From assembly GCA_001972305.1 (NCBI GenBank), contig BDDD01006391.1:42084-106083 (forward strand): DNA of 64,000 nt, written 5' to 3'. The notes below the pieces were generated by a model. That model was not told where the DNA came from, made no database searches, and worked only from the letters and a program-made list of their open reading frames with translations. This DNA comes from Cephalotus follicularis. Lineage: Eukaryota; Streptophyta; Magnoliopsida; Oxalidales; Cephalotaceae. This document shows positions 36,628 to 49,047 of the stretch, piece after piece. Position 1 is the stretch's first letter. Each line of letters starts with the position of its first letter. Made by a program: the position numbers and the translations under genes.

Positions 36628-38017
36628 AGACGACCCCTGCTTGAAACCGTCGACGCCTTGGGTAAGCGTCGACGCTTAATACTGTGGACTGTGTTTTATA
36701 TATTGAATGCGTACAAAACGTCGACACCTAAGGGAGGAGATATCGACGCCCAGACACTGAAAGCGCTGACGCTATGGGACCGAACGTCGACGCTTAAGGG
36801 ACATAAACGTCGACGCCTAAGGAGTAAACGTCGACGCTTTAGAGTCCTCTTTGGACAGTTTTTACGGTTTTGATACCCGACGATCCCATTTTCTCTTAGG
36901 ATGCATTAGAGCATTTGTATGCATTGCATATGCACTACTTACTTCCTGTTCTTGACTGTCTATAGATTGATTATGATTTCTAAGTATCGTTACTTTAGAA
37001 ATGCTTATAAGTTGAAACTACTATGTCGAACACGAAAATATAAGATAAACGTTATTATATTTTTGAACATACTGGGAAAGTAATTTCCGCTTACTGAAAC
37101 TGTTTAAAAGTATTTTCTACTACTGAACATGTATATTTCAAATGTTAAGACATTTTGAAATGAACTGCCTGTTGTCGATCTAAACGATCACCACTGCACT
37201 GTTTACTGTTTTGATTCACTGCTTGCTCCGTGAATTTATTGTGGTTGTGCTTGAGCCACTAGTTGCATGGCGGAGGCTGTTAGCACCGGCTAGTGGTAGG
37301 GTTGACCTAGGGGCCAGGAGTTGGCTGGGTGACTCACTGTACTGTACTGTTGCCTTGCTTGGTTGCTTGGAGTAGGGACCGAAGTGGGAGTGCAGCGTGG
37401 GGCCAGGAGTTGGAGGTGTTACATATACTGCCTGACTGTTGTGGACCTTTATAGACATACTGTACTGCCTGTTGGTCCTTTTCGGACATTACTGTGACTG
37501 TGGATGTAACCCAGGCCAGGTTACTACTGTACTGTTATTGTTTACATATATTTTCTTATATATGTACCCACTGTTATTTTACTGTATTGCAAAATATATA
37601 TATTTTCCATATATATATAAACTAGTATTTCCTGCACTGCATCATTTATGCATACATTACATGACATGCATTTATTGTTGATCCCAAGCTGCTTCTATGA
37701 CTTAGCCGAGTGAGGACAAAGGCTAACCCCCTACTTTATAGATTGATGCAGTGGACCGGTTGGACTGGCATGGACGAAGAACAAGATGTTATGTTGATTT
37801 GTTCTTGGTTTTACTTATTCTCCTGTTTTGTAATAAACCGGGTTTTGTTTAAGGACTACTAATGTGCTGTACTTATGGTTTTGTTTAATGATGCGATTTA
37901 ATTTTGTACTGTGATCACGCTCCGTTTTGAGGGCTATTAACAATGACATAATTGTTCTATGTAGCGTGCAGTATGGGATGTACGTTATGAGTTTTCAGCT
38001 TATGAATCTTATGCTTC
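36628..38017 (+). repeat. B inverted LTR, second part
   Basis: This is the reverse complement of B left LTR from about 20465 back to about 19065. It contains AAGCGTCGACGCTT at 36664-36677 and the hairpin at about 37700-37735. It ends inside the LTR, about 115 bp short of the terminus, joined directly to C LTR sequence with loss of about 6 bp of C (compare 42812-42821). Confidence 0.85.
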
Positions 38018-38383
38018 AGTCAGTGGTTCTCTTGGAGAACAAAACGATACAGTGCCTCTATTCGAGGAAAATAGCAGTTGTATTACAATGAGATTTTCTG
38101 TCCGAAATCCGTTGTTTAAAATCATTAAATATGCTTAAAGCATTGAGTTGGTAAAATCTTTGAATATATATATAACAGTAGTAATTTCATTAAATAACAG
38201 TAATGGCAGCTATAATATAGCAGTTCAGGGATATTTATAACCACAAGCAATTCAATCAATTCACTTTAACATTTCTACACCTGCTGTTCTAAAGCGTCGA
38301 CAGTTTCTATGTAACGTCGACTGTTGTTGTTTAGCATAAAAATGTGTTGTTTTTAATGCATTATTTGTGATATTTTTATGATA
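38018..38383 (-). repeat. C left LTR, second part and unassigned filler
   Basis: 38018 to about 38331 matches 42822 to about 43120 of the C right LTR. About 50 AT-rich bases (38332-38383) match nothing I recognise in C. The remaining 1.3 kb of the LTR and the PPT are deleted. Confidence 0.75.
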
Positions 38384-38775
38384 TGCCACATCCTCCACTC
38401 TTTCCAGTATCTCATAAGGTCCAATATACCTTGGAGCCAACTTCCCCTTGAGGCCAAAACGGTGTATCCCTTTCGAAGGCGAGATCTTCAGGAAAACATG
38501 ATCCCCCCTCTCGAACTCTAGCTTTCTCCTCATGCTATCGGCGTAACACTTCTGCCGACTTTGTGCATCTAGCAGTCTCTTCTTGATTATTTCCACTTCA
38601 GTAGTCTCTTGTACCAAGTCCGGTCCTAGCACTTGTCTGTCACCTACCTCGTCCTAGCAAATAGGCGATCTGTACTTTCTCCCATAGAAGGCTTCATAGG
38701 GAGCCATTCTAATGCTGGTGTGAAAACTATTGTTGTAGGAGAACTCAATCAGTGCCAGATGATTCTCCAATAGCT
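38384..38775 (-). pseudogene. C integrase C-terminal remnant and GPF/Y
   Basis: On the minus strand [19 protein letters not shown] and GRKYRSPIC lead into GDHVFLKISPSKGIHRF and APRYIGPYEILERVE, the integrase tail and GPF/Y module. The open frame then runs into filler and LTR. The zinc finger, the catalytic core with all three acidic residues and the chromodomain are absent. Confidence 0.82.
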
Positions 38776-39457
38776 TCCACTATGAAACCATTGCTCCAAC
38801 AATCATTGCCTTGCGACTCAGGGCATCTGCCACCACATTCGCCTTTCCCGGGTGGTATTGAATGTTGCAGTTGTAGTCATTAAATAATTCCACCCATCGC
38901 CTCTGTCTCATGTTGAGCTCCTTCTGGGAAAACAAATACTTTAAACTTTTATGGTCAGTGAAGATCTCAAATTGAGCACCATAGAAGTAGTGCCTCCATT
39001 TCTGCAAAGCAAACACTATGGCTGCCAACTCAAGATCGTGTACAGGATAATTTTCTTCGTACGACTTTAACTTCCTCGATGCGTATGCAATCACCCTACC
39101 ATGTTTCATAGGAACGCATCCCAATCCCTTCCTAGAAGCATCAGTATAGACAGTAAAACCCTCATTGCCCTCCGGTAATGCCAACACTGGAGCCAAAATC
39201 AACCGACTCTTCAACTCTCGAAAACTTTCCTCACAGGAATCATCCCACACAAAACTTGACTTCTTCTGAGTCAACTGTGTCAACAGTGTGGCAAGCTTCG
39301 AAAACCCTTTGATGAACCTTCGGTAGTAGCCAGCCAATCCCCAGAAACTACGAACCTCAGTAACGTTTCTCGGTTGGGGCCAATCAACAATACTTTCTAT
39401 CTTCGAAGGATCCACCGACAATCCTTCACCCGACACAATGTGACCTAGGAAAGTCAC
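38776..39457 (-). pseudogene. pol: C RT end and RNase H
   Basis: It is open from 39457 to about 38780. It shows [31 protein letters not shown] (Asp), [18 protein letters not shown] (Glu), [14 protein letters not shown] (Asp), [14 protein letters not shown] and [14 protein letters not shown]. RNase H appears complete. Just after it the frame is joined to the integrase tail by deletion. Confidence 0.88.
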
Positions 39458-39466
39458 ATGATCAAG

Positions 39467-40030
39467 TCAAAATTCGCACTTGCTGAATTTGGCGTATAGT
39501 TGTTCCTTCTGTAGTGTCTGCAATACAATTCTCAAGTGCTGCATGTGTTCATCAATGCTCTTTGAATAAATCAGGATGTTGTCTAGGAATATAACGATAA
39601 ACTGGTCAGGATAGGGTTGAAACACTTTTTTCATCAGACACATAAAAGCTGCAGGAGCATTTGTCAAACCAAACGGCAGTATCAGAAATTCGTAATGTCC
39701 ATATCTGGTTCAAAATGCGGTCTTCTCCACATCACCTTCTCGGATCCTCAACTGATGATAACCTGTTCTCAGGTCAAGTTTGGAGAATATAGTTGAGCCT
39801 TGAAATTGGTCGAACAACTCCTCAAAATGTGGCAGAGGATACTTGTTCTTCACAGTTACCTGATTTAGCAGCCTGTAATCGATGCATAGCCGCATTGATC
39901 CATCCTTTTTTTTCACAAACAGAACCGGTGCTCCCCATGGTGATACACTCGGTCTGATAAAGCCCTTATCAAGGTAATCCTGCAATTGAATCTTCATCTC
40001 CTTCAGTTCGGTAGGAGTCATTCAGCACGG
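39467..40030 (-). pseudogene. pol: C reverse transcriptase, two open pieces
   Basis: Piece 1 (39710-40021) has [20 protein letters not shown] and [17 protein letters not shown] with the first catalytic Asp, ending in a stop where FRTRYG is expected. Piece 2 (39467-39667) has [11 protein letters not shown]: the catalytic pair is DN rather than DD, so the active site is damaged. A stop near 39467 precedes FLGHIVS. Confidence 0.87.
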
Positions 40031-40077
40031 TGCTTTGGATATAGGAGCAGTCCCGAGCAGTAGTTCAATGCTGAACT

Positions 40078-40715
40078 CTATATCTCTCTCCGGTGGCAAC
40101 GAAGTGAGATCTTCCGAAAATCATCAGGAAATTCACATACAACAGGCACTTGTTCAATACTAGGCGTACCTTTCGTATGATCAATCACATACACCAAATA
40201 GCCTTCACATCCTTGCTTGATATACTTCTGTGCTCGAGTATATGAAATGATTGGAGTAGAAACATTCTTCTCTCCGATAAACTTGCACTTAGTCCCATCT
40301 TGAAGATAAAAAGTCATCATCTTGTTATAGCAATCAACACAAGCATGATGAGCATACAACCAATCCATCCCTAAGATTACATCGAAATCCCGGATAGGTA
40401 ATACTATCAAGTCAGCAGATAATTGAATCCCAGATACCATGATCCCACAATCTTTCATTATAGTGTCAGATAGAATACAAGTACCCGCAGGAGTACTCAC
40501 CTCCAATACATAAGGTAATCTAGCTGTAACACCATGCAAGTTGCAAGCAAATTCAGATGCAATGAATGAATTTGTCGCACCAGGGTCAATCAATATATGA
40601 GCTAGTATGCCAGATATAAGAATGGTACCTCCCACAACAGTAGTAGATTCTGGCACATCATCTTTAGATAAGGTGTACACCCTACCTTTCACAATCCCTT
40701 TCCCGGTATCCTTCC
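40078..40715 (-). pseudogene. pol: C aspartic protease and linker
   Basis: It is part of one open frame, 40842-40078. The protease motif is LIDPGATNSFIAS and the post-active-site motif [16 protein letters not shown] frameshift around 40118 damages the EFPD linker to RT, where A reads [15 protein letters not shown]. Confidence 0.85.
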
Positions 40716-41856
40716 ATGGTTGAGCAGCTGCAACACTACCACTGGCACCAGCACTTCCTTGTTGGCCACGTGTCTGATCCCTCATCATAGGGCAACTATT
40801 CAACATAAGTTCTTGTGAACCACACCTCAAGCATTTCCCCATCTTTTTCCAGCACTCAGTCTCATCATGGTTCTGACAACCACAAAAAGTACATCCACCT
40901 GAATTCTGTTGACTGCTTCGGCTAGGAGTCCTTGACCGTGAATTACTGCGTTGAGAAACTCCTTGCCCCTGGTTACCAAACTTTGACGATTAAGCAGGAT
41001 TGTTACTTCCCTACCCCTGTGATTGTGCGTCCCTCGATTGATTAGTACGAGCGTGTTCCGCTCTCCTTTCATTAGCATCAGCTTCTAGAATCATTGCCCT
41101 CTCAGCAATATCTACAAAAGAAGTTAGCTGCAACATTAACAGTTTAGATCTGATGTCCTGTGGAAGGCCTTTTAGTAACCTTCGGATCATTCTCGATTCG
41201 CCCTCCACAAGATAAGGTGTATGTCTTGCCAGGTCCATAAATCTAGTCTGGTACTGAGCTACCGTCATGTCCCCTTGACGTAACTCCATCAGTTCGGTCT
41301 CCCTCCGGTCACGTTCTATCTGTGGTACATAAGTTGCAAGGAACTCAGACTAAAATCTGTCCCAAGTCCTGTCAAATCCACGAGATTCCCACTTTGCTTC
41401 AGTCTTTTCCCACCAATAGGTAGCCTCGCCCTATAAGCGGTATACAGCAAAGTTGAGTTTCTGCTCATCAAAACACTCCAAAGCAGCAAATATTTTCTCC
41501 AGGTCTCTAATCCACTGCTCTACCACAGTAGCATTCGGCTCACCATTGAATATCAGAGGATTCTGTCTCATGAACCGCTCCAAATCTCTGTCGAATCCAC
41601 CAGTATGACAAGCTTCAGGAGCCTGATGATAGGCCCGGTTAGCCTCGTACATTTACCGAATCTGTTCCATGTTTACCGCATTAGCTTGCAACTGTTGCTG
41701 GAGGAGGTCAGCCATACGGTCAAAATTACTCCTCTCTTCTTGCACTGGAGGAATATTCACTCCTTCATTCGCTGGCGGATTATTATCATGCACTGGCGGT
41801 GCATTGACTCATTCGTTCGCTCTACGCCTTCCGCTCCTACCACTTCGTAGGTCCAT
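40716..41856 (-). pseudogene. gag: C gag with zinc knuckle, several stops
   Basis: The ATG is at 41856, about 90 bases after the primer site. Core motifs include FMRQNPLIFNGEPNA, WIRDLEKIFAALECFDEQK, ATYWWEK and RMIRRLLKGLPQDIRS. About six in-frame stops break it (for example after VYRL at about 41430 and WDRF at about 41350). A first knuckle CTFCGCQNHDETEC is intact. The second, CLRCGSQELMLNSC, has lost its His. It shares family-level similarity with A's gag but is clearly a different lineage. Confidence 0.85.
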
Positions 41857-41944
41857 TCGGTTTCCTATACGGAATGACATAATCATTAGGAAACAATTCC
41901 CTTAATTTTCGAGAAACTTACCCCAGCTAGCATATATGGAATAT

Positions 41945-41956
41945 GCTCTGATACCA
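41945..41956 (-). other. C primer binding site, initiator Met tRNA
   Basis: TGGTATCAGAGC on the minus strand, four bases from the LTR. Confidence 0.9.
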
Positions 41957-41960
41957 TGCC

Positions 41961-44441
41961 TGTCACACCCCGCCTTTCAATTCCGTTAAGACAAGCATAT
42001 ATGGTAATATCAGGTATAAAAATAATAATCCAACAATAAAAAAAAACATTCATTAACCATAGCGGAAGCGTTCCATAGGCCAGATTATAAAATAAAAGTC
42101 ATCCACACGCAGCCCATACTACGTGCTTATACAAATCCAACAATTATCCTTTTACATAAGGAAAGCAAAATAGCAACACAAAGTGTGAACGTTCATTAAA
42201 AGTACAAACGACATAAAGGTAACAACCATAAGCAGAAAAGAAGCTCTCCAAAAGCTTCAGCAGCACCTTCCGATCACCCTTGCTTAATCTGAAATTGTAG
42301 GGGGTTAGCCGTTGTCCTCACTTGGCTAAGTAGGAAGATAATGCATGATAATTGAATCTATAAATGTAATTATGCATGACAGTTTAGATGACATAACATA
42401 TATATAGTATTCCAATATATACACAATCATGCCAAGTGGCCATGGACAGTACAATGCAAGAATACCGCATGAGGGTACAATCAATCAGCACAGTGGTTTG
42501 GGTGTCACATGTCGCTAACTCCTAGCACCAACTGTGCACCACCTATCTATCACCCTTCACTCCGAAGATGATAGATCAGGTCAGTTACTACCGGCAATAG
42601 CGGGCAGTTTAACAATCAAGATCTGTATTGCAGACAATTTGGGTGGATACTCTAGCCAACTCCTGGCACATAGGACCACCTCCGTAGCCAGTGATGTCTC
42701 CTATCACTCGACTAATGGCAATAGCATAGACAATCAATTCAATCAATTCAGTGGCAATATTACATATATCTATAATATGCAATATAGCGGTAGTTTTCAT
42801 TTTTAGAAAACATAACAGTTCAGTCAGTGGTTCTCTTGGAGAACAAAACGATACAGTGCCTCTATACGAGAAAAATAGCAGTTGTATAACAATGAGATTT
42901 TCTGTCTGAAATCCGTTGTTTAAAATCATTAATTATGCTTAAAGCATTGAGTTGGTAAAATCCTTGAATATATATATAACAGTAGTAATTTCATTAAATA
43001 ACAGTAATGACAGCTATAATATAGCAGTTCAGGGATATTTATAACCACAAGCAATTCAATCAATTCACTTTAACATTTCTACACCTACTGTTCTAAAGCG
43101 TCCGCAGTTTGTGTGTAAGCGTCGACGGTTGTTGACTGAGCGTTGACACTATAGGCACGATCAAAGCGTAAGCGTCGACATTCTAAGCCTTAACAGACGT
43201 TTTTCACACCAAAGCGTCAACGGTCTTAACGTAAGCGTCGGCGCTTCTGGCGTTCTTACGAATTCCAGGAACAACATCAAAATAGGGGATGCATAAAATC
43301 AACCCAATCTCAATCCAATTCAACATGCAATCAAATATTAACTATCACTACACATTATACATGTTATATGTTCGAAAACATGTCAAAACCCCTACCTTAA
43401 AAGCAATCCCGAAATCAAATCGAATTGATTTCTCTCTATGTCCAAACTTTCTTCACTCTCCTTCCATCTTCCAATCCTAGAAATTTTCTGTCTATAATTG
43501 CATTTTAACAGAGGATATATACATAAAATAAGTATGTATATACGAATTAGTTACTATAATCATTATCCGGTTTGAATCAAAAGGATTACTAGAACTTCTA
43601 AACCTCTAATCCCATTTAAATCAATTCTCCATTATTCAATTAACTTCCAGAATCCATTTACAGATTTGCATGTTCAATCAGTTGTGTATCATTGATATCA
43701 ACATGTTACATAATCATCAACTTAACCACAAGTGAATTTCGCACTATTGACTTACCAGTTCCCAGGTGATGCTCCAAGTTCCACTTTGAACTTCAAGTTC
43801 CTTCTACATGCACTCTCAGCCACTGTGCAATTGTTCTTCCTATTGCTCAGTGTTTTCTAACACTGTCATTCAATCTCTCACAGTTGATATAAATGCTCAA
43901 CTTGTGTCTTTAATTTCGTCAGTTTCCCTTTCCTTCATTGCACATTTCTCTCTCCCTCATGCATGCATTCTTCCTTTTGTTCTTTCTCTTTAATTTCTGG
44001 AAGGTTGCAGGCTTTTAGGTCACATGCAAGGCTCTATCCTTGCATGTTACCCAGCTGGTGAAGGCTTCTGGTGTGTATTGACACGTTTACAGGACACTTA
44101 GGTCGCATGGAATCCATTTGGCGCCACTGCTCTGTTCTAACAGGCGTGTATCACATTCCTGACACCGCGTAAAGCGTCGATGGTTTTCTCTCTGGTGTCG
44201 ACGGTTTGTGGGTCATAACTCAGCCTTCAACTGCGTGTTTTGTACACGTGTCTGGGCTCAAAGCGTCGACGGTAAGGAGTTAGGCGTCGGCGGTTTAGCA
44301 CCAGAATTTACTTCTCCATTTTTCATTAAAGAATTTATCCCAAATTCCATTCTATTCAAAAGATAACCTTTCATAAACTCAAAAGTATATTTTATTCATC
44401 ATTGAGTACAAAATACATGAATTGAAATTACGGTTATTACA
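41961..44441 (-). repeat. C right (5') LTR
   Basis: It runs TGTCACACCCCG to GGTTATTACA, 2,481 bp, uninterrupted. The hairpin is at about 42298-42331. Motifs of the form AAGCGTCGACGGTT cluster at 43097-43250 and 44170-44300. Confidence 0.92.
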
Positions 44442-45686
44442 ATAGTGCAACTTATATAACACTGTATATAACTCATGGTTGAGAAACCATGTTTTGAAAG
44501 TTTTTGTTGTCATGTGTAACCTGTAAATTCATGATTGAGGTATTTCAATTGTTTTACAGGAGTTACAATCATAGTAGACATATTTTAGAACTTACATGTT
44601 GTTTTAAGGAAGCATGTCTAAGAAAAACTGAGCTTTACAACTGTTTTTACGTCTTGCATGTTACTAACCGTTGTCTGTTTTTCGTTTTTGTTGACGCTTA
44701 GGTCTTAACTATCGACGCTTTGGTTGTGTGTTATAAGTAAGCGTCGACGCTTTCATAGTTTTTTATCATGCATACTATCGACGCTTAGTTGTGTGTTATC
44801 ATGTTACCGTCAACGCTTTTGTAGTGTTTTGTAATGCATTGCTTCGACGCTTTGACCAGTGGTTAGTAATAATGTTGGCTTTAAGGCGTCGAAGCTTTTG
44901 CCCTATGCGTCGACCACTTCCTTTACCTTTCGTGTGTGTAATGAGTATTATGTATCTGTTTGTGATATTTTTGGATTTGGGTTGTATATTTAGGTTTTCC
45001 AAGGCACCTATCGTGACAGTCAGGGGTTTCTGTACGTGTCTTTTGATTCGGTCTGTGTTTGTTTAGTTTTCGAACAGCTAAGGTACGTATATTTCTCGTT
45101 ATTGGCTATTCTCTGATTTTATTGAACTGGATTTTTCGTTGTCAGATATTTAGTTATATTTGAATAAAATTTGTTTTATTACTAAGGTTAATATTACTGA
45201 TTTTATAATCTGCGCATGATTTTCACTATCGAAAATATGTTAAACGAACATGGTTTTCACGATCGAAAATATGTTAAATGGACATGGCTTCCACCCTCAA
45301 ATGTATGTCAATTTTTATGATATAGGTATGATTATGATCTCAGATATGTTCAGAAATCGTTTGAAAAATATGTTTATGTTTTAAATTGTTTTAGAATAAA
45401 ACAATATTTTAGCGTAATGACATACAGAGAAAAACTTACCTATGAGGTCTCATAGGCATGTTCTTGGGCACGGAGGACATGACACCTACCGTGACAGTGT
45501 GATCGGTCTACTGCGTCTCTTTTTATATATATCCTGAGGGTAGGATATGGATCCATTTAAGGTGAATGAGTCGACTCTAGTTATTATCATATTCAGATTC
45601 GGATTTTGGGATTTATTGTGTAGTGTCGTACACATCTTTCCGTCGGAGCATGTGGGCCTCGCGAACCCTTGCAGTTATATATATGT

Positions 45687-48600
45687 TGTAACACCCCTGA
45701 TTCAGAACTGGGATCACTCCCGATTCAGGATCGGTGTGTCACACAAAACTGAACTAAAACATATCAAGATCTTAATCTTAATCATCACCAATACGTGGTG
45801 GTTCTAAAAATCTGAAAACATGTATAATCATGAAACATAAACTGAATCTGAAACATAATCTGAAAACTTTATCATAAACCAAAATGTCATAATCCAAAAA
45901 TCACAATACTGTTTAGATAACTGGCCTATACACGACCATAACACTACTAGAAACATAACCAGATCAATCTCCTAGATGATCCTCTGACATAGGGTAACTC
46001 TCTCATCACACTTGCCCATGCTGTCCCTGAAAACCTGCCGCATGGAAAACAAAAAAAGACGCGGCTGAGCAAACCTCAGTACGGATATAGAATCATAAAA
46101 TAGTTTACGAACAGTTTATGAAACAAATCAATTACGAAACAACATAAATACGAATCAAAACGGATACGAATCAAAACAAAACAGTTACGAAACAAAACAG
46201 AACAGTTACGAATCATAACAGAACGAAACAAAACAGTATCCGAAACAAAACAATATCATGCTCAATACAGTGTCTGAAACAAACGCGATACGATACAAAA
46301 CATTTTACGAAACGATACACTCTAAGAAACAGAATAGAACAATTTACAGAACAAAAGAAAATAGGTTCTGAACAGTACGAAACAAACAGATTACGGAACA
46401 AAACAAAACAATAAACAATAAATGATCATTTAAAAGCAGTAAGATTTCAAAGTTAACTCAAAACAGAAATCTTAAGCAATAAATCAGTTTACACATTCTT
46501 TGAGGTCACATATGAATTTTCATAAAAACCAAATCCATAACTTTAAAAACATACATGAAACCTTTCAAAACATAAGTTCCATACTGAGCCACATAACATA
46601 TCATATATCGAAACACATATAGCAAGGGAGTAGCTAATTCCACATTGCCAAATAGAATTGCAGTGTACGTCACTACACATACAATTCCCAAAACATATCC
46701 CAAAACATATAACTAGGATCGATCCATACGCCTCTATCACAAATCCTATCCAAGGATATCCCAGGGAGATGCCGTAAACTAATCACACCGTTACGGAAAG
46801 TGTCATGCCCCCGTTCCAGGCCCACAGCATGCCTATGGTACCCCCATAGGTGGTTACAAATGCTCAGTATTTCACCATTTCAAAAACTTTGATTTCATCA
46901 AATCAATTAAAACACATAGAAAGGTTTCCCAAACATAATCATAAATCGTTCTCAAATGATATAGTTTCACATAACGCATACTTTCATAATCAAAGGCAAC
47001 TCTTTTATTTTCACAATAAAGAGACATATCACAGCTGAATTTATAAAGCCAGAAGTATTCGTTTTCGCAAAATATCAAACTGACTTCATTTTGAGGCATG
47101 CAAAATATGCTTAGTTCATAAAGCCAAATAAAACATATCATAAAACTGAATTCATTTCAAATAATTTAGATGTCCAAAACTGTTTTTATTTCGCCAAAAT
47201 CGAAAAGAGTAGCAAAGAACAGAATATCCGTACCCCATTCACAAAAGTAAAATTGAATTCATTTTAATAAAACTGATAGAGAAACCAAGGAAAGGAAATA
47301 CATACCAAATACAGAATCTGAAATTATCTCAAATAAAATCAGAAGGATAGCCAAGGAAGAAGGATATCCGTACAAAAGAAAACATAACTGACTTTATTTC
47401 AATAAAAGCGATAGAGAAATCCAAAGCAAAGATAATCCGTACAATAATGAAAGATAAAGCTGAAATTTATTCTTTAACAAACCAGTAGGAGGGTATCAAA
47501 GAAAGAGTTATCCGTACATAATCATTAAACAGTAAAATTGACTTTATTCAAATAAAATCGAAGGGAGTATCCAAGAACGAAAGAATAATCCGTACATTAA
47601 TCATAAAAGTGAAACTGGATTGTTTCAATAAAATCAGATAGCCAAAGAACGATAGAAATCCGTACATTTCAACCATTAGATTCAATCCAGATATAACCGA
47701 ATGATAACTAAAACAAAGAATCCATATTTTATCCTCAAAACAGAACTGAATTTGTACTCTAGCAAAATCAGTAAGAGTATATCAAGAAACAAAGATCCGT
47801 ACCTCATGCGATCACCAAAATAACCTCAAGAACATATATCGAGACTTCTCTAGACCGCTCATCGGTTGTTGCAAATATCTAACAGAAATAAAATCATTCT
47901 CATAAGGACTTGAAATAAAACCAGACCTCGACTCATGGGTCATTATACACTGATCATAATCATATAAGATAACAATAGGTTTAATACGTCCAATTCGCAG
48001 AAGACTCATCTAAACATATTTTCGAATTCACTAAGGTAAATCCAAGTTGTCTAATTCATCCAATTTCAAATCATAATACTAGTTCAACTCATAATATAGC
48101 AAAACGATTACATAAATACATAATTCAACCGAAAACAGAATTTAACGGAGTAGGGTTCATAGTTTACCGAAAGTAGACGGAACAGATAACAGAGCTATAA
48201 TCACATCGCGGAAATAGAGCGGATCACGCTTATGCGGAGAACGGAGTCGGAAACTGTCAAAAACGTGTCGCCGGAGACTGCCGCGCGTGGGCTCACGCGC
48301 CGCCGCTGGCCGGTGTGTGTCTGTCACGCGTTGCCGGTCAGACGGTGAAAAGGGCCGATCTGAAGAGTTTGAGGCCGTGGATCACATATCCAGGGCGCGT
48401 TTGCCACTTCGCCGCCGTATTTGGCCGGAACGAAGACGTTTGCCCGCAGTTGACTTTGCGCCGATCTGCTTTTCTAGCGTCGCCAAGGGTCGGGGCTGGT
48501 CGAGTTCGTTTCATCTCGACGCCAGGATGCCGAATATGACCTTGGCTTGTCATGATGATCACCAGAGATGAAGCTATGGCGTTCGACAGTGGAGGGGAGA

Positions 48601-49047
48601 GAAGACGTCGCGCACGCCGATTGGGTCATTGGCCGGTGCAGGGGTTGGGTCTGGTGGACTCAGGAGGTCATGGGGGTTGGACCGGTGCCTTCGCTGGCAC
48701 CATATCGGTACCGACGCCGGTGACAGCGGCTGAAGGAGAGAGAGGGAGAGAGGGTGGCGGGAGAGAAAGAGAGTGGGAGAGAGAAAGTGAAAAATAATGT
48801 GAAATAGGGTTTCTTTTATTTTCAAATGCTGAAATTGGGTTTTAACAAATAAATAAAAGCCAAAAATTGTTTTATTTATTCATGGACTTAATATCAAAAC
48901 CCACTAGGCTAAGGCTAAAACCCACTTAGCCCAACCAATAGCAAAACAAACCGAAAATGGGCAGTCCACAAACCGAAAAAAATCGACAGCCCGCACGAAA
49001 CAAATCGAAAAGCCCGAAAATTCTATATGGAAAAATGGGATATTACA
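45687..49047 (-). mobile_element. Solo LTR H, TSD TATGT
   Basis: It starts TGTAACACCCCT at 45687 and ends ATATTACA at 49047. TSD TATGT is at 45682-45686 and 49048-49052. The left F LTR shows the empty site (TATATATGTACATCA near 14920). At 3,361 bp with no primer site, PPT or coding interior it is a solo LTR. Its first 100 bases are the reverse complement of the I LTR end at 51850-51942, so it is an I-family relative in the opposite direction. CTGAG/CTCAG hairpin arms lie near 46065-46079. Confidence 0.9.
48230..48790 (-). promoter_or_regulatory. GC-rich, CpG-rich leader with CT tract in H LTR
   Basis: In LTR sense (minus strand) this begins about 250 bases from the LTR start. A CT-rich run, like a plant Y-patch, is followed by a GC-rich segment in a strongly AT-rich setting. 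The G LTR has a GC-rich leader in a similar place. I infer a promoter-proximal or leader region. I saw no clear protein and do not call a gene. Confidence 0.4.

Larger units (their letters stand above)
18946..38017 (-). mobile_element. Element B: sister of A, with an inverted second LTR, split by G
   Basis: B has a normal left LTR (18946-21688), a PPT, and a minus-strand pol from chromodomain up to the gag zinc knuckles. At about 25351 it jumps into an LTR of the same family in the opposite direction (25351-26236 plus 36628-38017). The inverted LTR matches the left LTR from about 21388 back to about 19065, so it lacks both ends. No primer site or gag N-terminus remains, and no clean TSD is visible. 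Probable origin: recombination or an inversion-deletion between two B copies in opposite orientation. Confidence 0.8.
18091..44441 (-). mobile_element. Element C: Ty3/gypsy chromovirus, integrase deleted, split by B
   Basis: C runs from TGTCACACCCCG at 18091 to GGTTATTACA at 44441. Flanks are ATACC (18086-18090) and ATAGT (44442-44446); the empty F LTR site reads GTACT, so the TSD was probably ATACT, with one change in each copy. The left LTR (18091-18945 plus 38018 to about 38331) lost its last 1.3 kb. The interior 38384-41960 codes on the minus strand for gag, PR, RT, RNase H and only the C-terminal end of integrase. Confidence 0.82.

Noticed and set aside
48287-48825. Arg-rich and Pro-rich open frames in the GC-rich part of H
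   Set aside because: Open frames are expected in GC-rich DNA; several overlap on both strands and none shows a domain.
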